DNA from: Lingula anatina
Taxonomy: Eukaryota; Brachiopoda; Lingulata; Lingulida; Lingulidae
Assembly (NCBI RefSeq): GCF_001039355.2
Contig: NW_019774737.1
Span: 269,141-301,893 of the forward strand
DNA length: 32,753 nt
Direction: 5' to 3'
In this document: one piece after another, positions 25,301-32,753 of the stretch
How the letters are laid out: each line of letters starts with the position of its first letter
Numbering within the stretch: the first letter of the stretch is position 1
The notes under the pieces: model-generated
Seen by the model: the letters and a program-made list of their open reading frames with translations, nothing else
Databases searched by the model: none
Told to the model about the DNA's origin: nothing
Translations under genes and position numbers: made by a program

Positions 25301-28300
25301 AGACTTAATTATATTTTATCTCTCGAATTACATTTTGAAATAACTTTGAATTTCAGAAAATGTGTTCGCCCCTTTATAAGAAAAACAATACTGAGAAAAA
25401 GGGAGGTGAGCGTATTCTGTTAAAGATTTTTTTTAAACATCATATGTTCCTTGAATATGAATCCAACAATAAGCATTGGGCATTGTAGTTGTAACATGTA
25501 TCCTGTTAAACAAAACTTTACACAATCCGTGATCTATTTTATGAGCATATACAACAATCCTTCATATTCAAAGAATAAGACAAGTTTTCAAATTTAATGT
25601 TAAATATTTGATATTAATTTATATATATTGATGTATGTCATATAAACACATCTTTCAGGTGTCGGATCTGATAGAAGGTAAAAGCGCCGCCCAGAAGACC
25701 AGATTGATCTCTCTTGATACCTTTAGGGGGTAAGCGTCCACAATAGGGTTATGGAGGGAGGCAGCATTCTGCACCCCCCTTTTCCAAACTACCGATAGAA
25801 ACTACCTGTTCCCAATGAAAAAAAGAAAAAACTCTATAATCTCTGGGACGCGTATACTTAATATGGTTCAAACTGAACAGTTTAAACTTATTTTAATTTC
25901 ATTCTCACATTCTCCCAAACCAGAACGTAAAGCGCCCACCGCAATGAAAGGATCTGTTGGCCGCAAAAGTGAGAAAAGACGTGAACAAACTGTTCAGTCT
26001 GTTTCAGTACAAAGTTGCGTCTTCCGATATATTAGGCGACGGTAAAACAATGCAATGTCGCTTGCCAAACCCGTAAAGTTTGCCAAATACGAACGACAAC
26101 ACCCATAAGACTAAAAGATATAATACATACCACGCCAATACATAGAAATAAGTCGTATAATTGCGAAGTAAATTTTTCTGTCGACTTACGCACTCAAACA
26201 AACAGAAGTATTAATCTCATATCAACGTGGAATGACGGTGTTTACTTTTCCAGTAATCGGAAAAATTGGGATTATACGTTAGACTTCTGAAAGTGTCAGA
26301 TATGCTATACTTAATTATGTGTTTTGCGCTCCAGTTCCGATCTCTGGTAATGTAATAAATTGACGGAAACACTTGATGATAATCCTGCGTAGTAATACAT
26401 AGCTTTTTTAAAAAGCATTCTCGGTAAAATACAAAGCAAACGCAGAATTAGAACAACGGTTAAATCTAAAATTGACTTCGATCTGTAAACACATAGATAC
26501 ATAATTGTTAGTGTAAAATGACTATAAACTATCAAAAGTTATTCTTAATTTTTTTTTCAGAATATCTATCACACTGATGATATTTGTGAACTTTGGAGCC
26601 GGAAAATATTGGTTTTTGGAACATGCTATATGGCACGGGTTGAATTTTGCTGATCTCGTCTTTCCATGGTAAATAAATAACTTTGTAATTATTTTTATTC
26701 TATTATAGCTAGCTTTGATGTTATGATATAGTGCACAAATGTAAATATAGTTAAGCCCATGTGTCGTGAAGATGCCCATGTTTCATTGTTTAGCGTTGGT
26801 GGTAAAGTAGATACAATGTTGCAGTGTGTGAGGTGATATGTTAGTTGATGCAGCAGAGAGTAGCCTATTCTGCTATTTCGTGTTTGAAAAAGCTACTGAA
26901 AGCAAGGATTTTCATTTTAGTGAATGTACATAGATATAATAAATGAATATAGAATCATATTACATGCATTAGTGTAATACTTAACCTGTTTTTGTCAGTG
27001 TCATTTTTATTTATTTACCTGTTAATGTTAGTGTAATTGAGAGGCAGTGTAGAGCAAGATTAGCTTGATGTTTAAATGTAACCGCACATATTAGTCACAT
27101 ATGAAGATGGAGTTACCCTTGTATGTTTATCATTCCCTAAGGTTTGTATTTATCATGGGAACGGCAATGGCACTGACATTTCACTCCCTCAAGAAAAAAG
27201 AAGTTTCTTATGTTAAGCAGTTGAAGAAAATTGTCACCAGAAGCATAACTTTGTTCTTCTTGGGCATCGTTGGAAACACATGGTGGGCAGGTAGGAAATA
27301 TGTATAAGTAATCAAGAACTTATTTTCGTAACTCCTACTTGATATTCTTTAATTTGTAAAGAGTGATGAGAGAAGGTATGATTTTTGCTTAAAACTTCTG
27401 TTATCTTATTGTAATCTGTGATGTAAAACATATGGCACATTTGTTTAATGGGATTATGTTTTACCATGCATAAACTTTGAACAGTATTTCATATATATTG
27501 ATTTTTACTGTAGTGACCAGAGTTGAAAATATTCGTATCCCTGGTGTGCTGCAGAGGTTTGCAGCCACATACCTTGTAGTGGGCTTGGTTGACATGGTCT
27601 TCTCCAGAGTAAGTGCTGGTTCATTGGCGATGAGTGTTATAACGCAATTAGGAAATCTGAAAGTTACATGTAGGCCTTTACTTTTTTGTGCTATGACTTT
27701 ATAGGATAAAGCTGTTTATATTGCACAAATGCAGGGTTTTGTGGTTTGTACTCGAAGACATGGCAGGCTAAATGTCGCCAGTCATTTAGAAATAAATTAT
27801 TTAATTAGAAATTGTATAAGACATTAAATCCAAGTGCAGGGATGGATCAGCAATTATTTATGAGTAGGATGATTTTTTTTTTTTTTTTTTTTTTGAAAAA
27901 TTCAATTTGGCAAAAATCTGGGATAGGATTACTTTAACTCATGAATAGGGAAGAAATGTTCATTGACAAAAATGAATATGATTTACATAGCTAATTGTTC
28001 TGTGCTTTGAAGAAGATACTGTCATTGGTTGAAAACTAAAAAATTAAATAAAAAATATCAGAATCTGTAACTGGACATCAAAGATGTAGGATGTGTATTC
28101 AGTACTTAACAGCAAATTTATGTAATCTATTCTCTATATTTTTTTCCATTCGTTGTGAAAATATTTTCATGATATGTTTGTAGAAATTGGATCACAAAAG
28201 TGAAAATAAAGAGAAGCAGACCGGTAAAGATGAGGTAAGAATTAGTTCACATTTTAAAGATGATGTAAATCAAAAATTATTTAGAAATGATGTGTTGATT

Positions 28301-31300
28301 TCTACTAGTTATTTTTCATGTGTTTACTAGATTTCATATTATGGGCTGCAATGTACCATCTTTTTTCCTAGACAGTAAACATAACCATAAGGATGATATT
28401 TTATGAATTCCAAACCAAAAGTGGTGAGCATCAGAGCCCTTCCTTGGTCTCTCCCCCTCCCCCTAAAAAACAAATGTTTATCAGCTTCCTACAGAACAAT
28501 CCATGTTTCATATTCTTCATGGAGTATTAAATGCTTGAGGGGAAAATGAGAGAATGCCCTTCTACCCAACCTCCTTCACTGACAATCTGGACCTGCAGCT
28601 ACTTAAGTAATGTATTAATATAGGGAGACTGTATAATACATGTATTTTACTTGAAATAATCTCTTCCGACAGAAAAAAATTAGATACCCGCCAATGAAAA
28701 CTTGAAAATCTGACTGTCTTCCGGAAGACCCAGAAGACGCCCTAAATCCGCCCCTGACAGTGAAAACCATTATCATTTTGTAAGAAGTCCAACTTAAAAT
28801 TTTATTTTCTTTCTAGAATGGTTCCTCTCATGAGCTTAATGAGATAGAGACATCATCAAGCAGCAATGTCAAAGTAGAGCTTGGATCCAACATCATGTTG
28901 GATCCTTCGGTAGAGGAAGGGAGAGCAAAAAGGGTGATCATATTTTATTGTTATTTTAAACCCTTCAAAGGGCTTATAACCTTTTTTAAACTATCAGTTA
29001 ACAAAGAAATGAATAATAGCTACATTAATAATATAATATAAGATATTAAAAATTAATGATAAAAGAAATATTTTAATGAAGTAACTTAAGGAGGTAGATG
29101 ATAACACTTTCTGTGCCATTTTTCAAGCAGCCATGTTGGTATCACATCACCGAGCTGGTGTTATATTGGCCAGAGTGGCTAATCTGCCTGGCATTCATTG
29201 CCTTGCATCTGGGAATAACACTGGGAGTTAAGGTGCCAGATTCAGACTGTCCAATGTATGTATGTATGTATGTATGTATGTATGTGTGCTATCACACCAA
29301 ATACATCAATAGCACAATTAATACAATGATTCCTTTGAAAACTCACAAAGAAGACTGCTATAATTAGTCTCTTGTGCACACTGTTATATGTAACAAAACA
29401 AGTCATCACAAAGCCAAATGGACCTACTGCACATTGTTACACCTACAGGTGTATGTATACAAAAAACATTATATCCTACCATCACAGCTAACACAATCCT
29501 TTATTGCACCACACACTTTCCAATCTTTTCATTTACACAGTATCACTTCTAAACATCTTGTGCTTTGTAGAAGTAGAATTAAAGCTTTTTTTCATTGTTT
29601 AATGAAATCGTTTAAGATTGTATCAGTCACCAATAACTTGGATCTAATGTGGTATATGAAACAGGTACTGCAGTACACACTTTTAGAGGTATGCAGTTAA
29701 AGTTTGTCCTTCATATAGAAAAAAAATCTGAAAATTTCAAAATGCTTGCTTCCTTAATCACCAAGGAATACAATATCTGAAACTGTTCACAAAATCACAA
29801 TGATCCATCTGGAAAATTTGTTAAAATATTTTAATATAATATTTTTTTACAGTTTTAATAAAATAAAAATAAAATCATTGAAATTACCTGACTGTATCAT
29901 TATTATCATTTTCTTCTTCTTCTTCTTTTTTTTTTGCAATATAAAGATCTAATGCACATTGAATGACTTATAAGTAAATCTGGTAAAAGTCGGCATTTAT
30001 TTCAGAGGCTACCATGGTCCTGGGGGCCTTGCTGATGGTGGGAAGTATTACAACTGTACAGGAGGAATTGCAGGATATATAGACAGGTGGATTCTTGGAG
30101 CGGAGCGTATATATAACTGGCCCACATGTAAGGTATGTACAGGTTCATCATTAGTTGGTATACAGTACCCTAGCAGCCATATGTGGTAAAATTTGGAGCA
30201 TTCTGATGTTCTGATGTAATGGCTTGGTAGTCCATTTTAGAGGGTAGGGAATACCAATTGCTTTCCATGTGATTAGCCTTATTTTTCGAGTATGATGCAT
30301 TATTTTAGCCCAATATTCTGCACGAAACGTGATTCTTGGTGATTGATGATTGACCTGAACGTATCTTGGTAATTGGTGCTTAAGGGGGGGGGGGGGGTAT
30401 TCCCTACCCTCATTTTGATTTGGACAACCCCTCCTTCCCAACCCACATTGACTTTGGTATGCTTAGTGAAAGCAACACTCTTGTTTGATCCCACTTATCC
30501 TTTGATTGGAATCAATGAATATTTTTTCAGTATATCATTATGTGTACATTACTGAAGCTTCCCTTACTCTAAATACTTTTTTAATTCCTCTTCTATATTA
30601 TTTCTTACTGGTTACAGGAGATGTATAAAACCATCCTGCCATTTGACCCAGAGGGAATTCTAGGGACGGCCACTTCTATTGTTATCTGCTTCCTTGGACT
30701 TCATGTAAGAATATGTATATAACACACTGACATTTATTTGATCAGTACTGTTCACACGTTGACAACTATTGAAAAAATATAGTCCCAGCATGTACTGGAT
30801 ATACTGTCAAAAAAAAAAAAAATCATTCGTAACTTTTAAATAATGATTGGCTTATTATAACTGATGCAAAAGTATTTTTTCAAAAAAACTTGCTCAATCA
30901 CTTTGCAGGCTGGCAAAGTGCTTCTTGTTTACAAATCCCACATGGAACGTGTAGCTCACTGGATTGTTGGTGCGCTGATAACGGTAATGTCCATTCCAAC
31001 TAACACAATGGCATGAACCACACTCACAAACAAATCACAATAGCAAAATCAAACCTTACTTCTAAATTTGTCACTCTTTCCCTCTTAGCACATATCCGCA
31101 AAACTAAAATAGCCCCAACTTATCTATATCAATCCTTGATATTCAGATCTGTTTATTACAGGGAGGACTTGCACTGCTTTTATGTAAAGGCTCTAAAAAT
31201 GAAGGCTGGGTCCCCATCAACAAGAATCTGTGGTAAAGTTTTCAGTTTCATTAATTCTTATCTCATCTTTTGTGCTTTTGACACACTTCAATGAAAGACA

Positions 31301-32252
31301 TATCTATATTGGCATAGAGTGCCATAATAAGCATCGAATGTAATTAAAATCCTTTTAAAATGTTTTTCACTGTTGAGTCTAAAACTGTAGTAAGCCTGTG
31401 ACTGATAGTAGATATATGATTACAAGATATTTAGCATTAAAATTGTTAAGGAAGGATAACCATTCAATATCTTGTCAATGCAAATCTGTTTGCAACTCCT
31501 TTCGAATTCACAACAGATGCCCCCAAGGAACATTTGAGGTAGCCCACAATATAAGACACATTAAATGCTCAAAAACACTATTTTTTTAAATAAAGATGAT
31601 TCCATTTCATATGTAACATTTGATCACACCTCCTAGGTCAGTATCTTATGTGCTGGCACTGGCAGCAATGGCATACCTACTTCTGGCTGCGTGTTATATA
31701 CTTATTGATATGTTCCACATCTGGACTGGGGCTCCCTTCTTCTATCCTGGTAAAGTCTGCATTACACCATTTCTATAAAAGTTTTCTCTATTTCATTTAT
31801 CAATGAATATCAATGAATGTCACAATAAGAAATAAAATTATGTGACATTATTCATGAAGCCAGTCTCGGTTTTCTCCTTAAAAACATTTCTCGCTACAAT
31901 ACCAATGCCGATTCTACAGAAATAAAAACATGATGGAAGTTTTGTTGGAATCAAATAACTTACTAATGAAATTGAACTTGTGAAAGCTACTTTGTTTTAT
32001 TGTAATTAACCAAATTCATAGCATCTTTTAATTTAAAAATTACTTTTGTTCTTTTCAAATGACTTTTGATTCCCAGGTATGAATGCCATAGTTCTGTATG
32101 TGGGCCACTCGGCTTTTTCTCGGAGCTTCCCCATTCGCTTTGAGATTCCCGAGAACCACGGTGCCCGTCTCGCCCTGGACCTCTGGAGTGCTGCGTTCTG
32201 GGTCCTTGTCGCTTTCTACATGCACAGGAGAGGTGTGTTCATCAAGATTTGA
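22365..32252 (+). CDS. HGSNAT: Heparan-alpha-glucosaminide N-acetyltransferase
   Basis: There are 19 coding exons: 22365-22422, 23769-23890, 24154-24287, 24632-24756, 25078-25150, 25357-25405, 25659-25729, 26561-26668, 27142-27290, 27514-27608, 28184-28234, 28817-28933, 29131-29255, 30006-30132, 30618-30704, 30909-30983, 31162-31232, 31637-31749, 32077-32252. They total 641 aa (human 635-663). The lysosomal membrane enzyme moves acetyl from cytosolic acetyl-CoA to terminal glucosamine of heparan sulfate. Seen: a signal peptide (about 1-20), a luminal domain with conserved Cys (ECYKCPFQ), TM1 about 147-170, the DTFRG signature (207-211), and Asn221 and His232, which align with human Asn258 and the catalytic His269. 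Also seen are IRIPGVLQR, a GYHGPGG...NCTGG luminal loop (sequon at 442), [16 protein letters not shown] and a GMN..VLYVGH C-terminal helix; about 11 membrane helices in all. The ATG is the first Met after an in-frame stop (22320). Exon 1 is the least certain. Exons 11-12 enlarge a loop. Introns 1 (1.35 kb) and 7 (0.83 kb) contain no further exons I can support. Confidence 0.95.
23178..23236 (+). repeat. (CCAG)n(ACAG)n tetranucleotide repeat
   Basis: A compound microsatellite in HGSNAT intron 1: CCAG units, then ACAG units, then degenerate ACGG and CTGA units. Reading frames over it are low-complexity artefacts. Confidence 0.9.
23331..23509. mobile_element. MITE with CAGGCCTGTAGCC ends, HGSNAT intron 1
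   Basis: This 179-bp segment starts CAGGCCTGTAGCCA and ends TGGCTACGGGCCTG; the ends are inverted repeats differing at one base of 14. Both sub-terminal regions contain a GGGGGGTTC motif in inverted orientation, and an internal poly-C run is present. It is flanked by CTGTG on each side (23326-23330 and 23510-23514), read as a target duplication. There is no coding capacity. CAGG(C/G)(C/G)CGTAGCCA-type termini are common among metazoan non-autonomous DNA transposons; I did not assign a superfamily. Confidence 0.65.
23580..23671. repeat. 92-bp inverted-repeat element
   Basis: CTATTCGCACTGGCAA (23580-23595) pairs with 23656-23671, whose reverse complement is CTATTTGCACTAACAA (13 of 16). CCGCGGT palindromic words lie on both sides of the centre. 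It is a foldback structure in HGSNAT intron 1, probably a small transposon remnant. No clear target duplication is seen. Confidence 0.45.
24902..24975. repeat. Hairpin in HGSNAT intron 4
   Basis: AATAACTGAAATTATA (24902-24917) is perfectly complementary to 24960-24975. After a 3-nt bulge a further 7 bp (GTCTTCC/GGAAGAC, one mismatch) extend the stem. The loop is about 27 nt. The 74-nt overall length resembles a microRNA precursor, but a foldback transposon remnant is at least as likely. Confidence 0.45.
27873..27894. repeat. Poly-T(22) tract
   Basis: A homopolymer in HGSNAT intron 10. No function is evident. Confidence 0.85.
28716..28756 (-). repeat. Transposon-end-like motif in HGSNAT intron 11
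   Basis: TAAATCCGCCCCTG at 28743-28756 matches the motif at 1314-1327 except for one base (CCCCTG against CCACTG). A 14-bp perfect palindrome, GTCTTCCGGAAGAC, lies at 28716-28729. No partner left end was found, so this is probably a decayed or solo end. Confidence 0.35.
29256..29283 (+). repeat. (GTAT)7 microsatellite at a splice donor
   Basis: Seven GTAT units begin exactly at the first intron base after HGSNAT exon 13. The consensus-like donor GTATGT is therefore repeated every 4 bp. Phase and homology (CP then IGYHGPGG) indicate use of the first one. Confidence 0.85.
30239..30411. mobile_element. MITE-like element in HGSNAT intron 14
   Basis: GAGGGTAGGGAATACC (30240-30255) is a perfect 16-bp inverted repeat of 30396-30411. 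ATTTT stands on both outer sides (30234-30238 and 30412-30416), compatible with a 5-bp target duplication, though this is an AT-rich word. A G14 run abuts the right arm. There is no coding capacity; short ORFs across it are artefacts. Confidence 0.5.
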
Positions 32253-32753
32253 CACTGCATAGCGCAAGTTGACAGAATTCCTGTGGGAGCGAACTTTTCT
32301 CATTTGTCACGTATACCACAAGGGCATAAAATAGCAGTACCTTGGGTTGGGCATGGTGATGTCATACTCCTAATATGCAGTTATAAAAGAATACAAACGA
32401 AAGGGTCTGGTATGAAATCCATATTGCAAACGTGTTTGTGTTGAAAGTAAAAATGAATAAAATGTATGAACAGATGCACTTCAGATGGATTTTAGTTGCC
32501 CCTCAATTTCTCCACATCAGCGCTTTATTTCTATCAGTAAAACGCAACAATACGTGTACCGGTACACTACAAGAGCAACCGTGCGCAGTGAGTGTAGAAG
32601 AGAACCTCAATATATAGGGTGCATAACAACGGTTTTGCTTAATAAAAACAATGTATTGCCTGCAAACATGTCTGTTTTTATCATGCTCTACTGAGATTTC
32701 AATTCCGGATATTTGGTCGTTTAATATACATATATTCATAGACGTTTCTTTGG
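32253..32753 (+). other. HGSNAT 3' flank with poly(A) signals
   Basis: It follows the HGSNAT stop (32250-32252). AATAAA occurs at 32456-32461 and again at 32641-32646; either could end the transcript. Short overlapping ORFs on both strands have no homology I recognise. No further gene starts before the window ends. Confidence 0.5.

Noticed and set aside
25815-26045. 76-codon ORF in HGSNAT intron 7 with basic, Ser-rich residues
   Set aside because: It cannot be spliced in frame with phase-2 exon 7 without a stop. No homology is recognised.
29374-29700. 108-codon ORF in HGSNAT intron 13
   Set aside because: It lies wholly between two well-supported exons, has low-complexity AT-rich composition and resembles no known protein.
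30151-30555. Overlapping ORFs with Pro/Gly runs
   Set aside because: They come from the G14 tract and the inverted-repeat element in HGSNAT intron 14.

Overview
The window is nuclear DNA from an animal, most likely a marine invertebrate. It is AT-rich and carries short coding exons separated by GT-AG introns of about 50 bp to 1.4 kb. It has many microsatellites and homopolymers, and several short palindromic transposon remnants. The four proteins align along their whole length with human counterparts but are clearly diverged. A mollusc or other lophotrochozoan, a hemichordate or a cephalochordate would all fit; the sequence alone does not settle the phylum. I see no bacterial, viral, CRISPR or plasmid feature.

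Layout. Positions 1-3375 have no gene I can name, only a weak case for non-coding leader exons of the first gene. Positions 3397-5999 (+) hold an MFSD13A/TMEM180-type major facilitator protein in 4 coding exons (468 aa). Its 3' flank contains a 357-bp direct duplication with a single N between the copies, probably an assembly artefact. NUP85 lies tail-to-tail with it on the minus strand (16819 down to 7810; 21 coding exons, 659 aa) and encodes the Y-complex nucleoporin. Head-to-head with NUP85, with only 61 bp between the two start codons, is CRYM (+, 16881-20664; 8 exons, 323 aa), the ketimine reductase mu-crystallin. After a 1.7-kb intergenic stretch comes HGSNAT (+, 22365-32252; 19 coding exons, 641 aa), the lysosomal heparan-alpha-glucosaminide N-acetyltransferase. 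I rebuilt every exon by following phase across GT/AG boundaries, and all four models are uninterrupted.

The genes have unrelated jobs (membrane transport, nuclear pore, imino-acid reduction, lysosomal heparan sulfate breakdown), so this is an ordinary neighbourhood and not a functional cassette. Points worth a second look are: the compact NUP85/CRYM divergent promoter; an exact-core CLEAR-type E-box upstream of HGSNAT; a HGSNAT splice donor embedded in a (GTAT)7 microsatellite; two in-frame exons that expand a HGSNAT loop; three or four MITE-like elements with visible 4-5-bp target-site duplications; and the N-flanked duplication. I found no convincing undescribed system.
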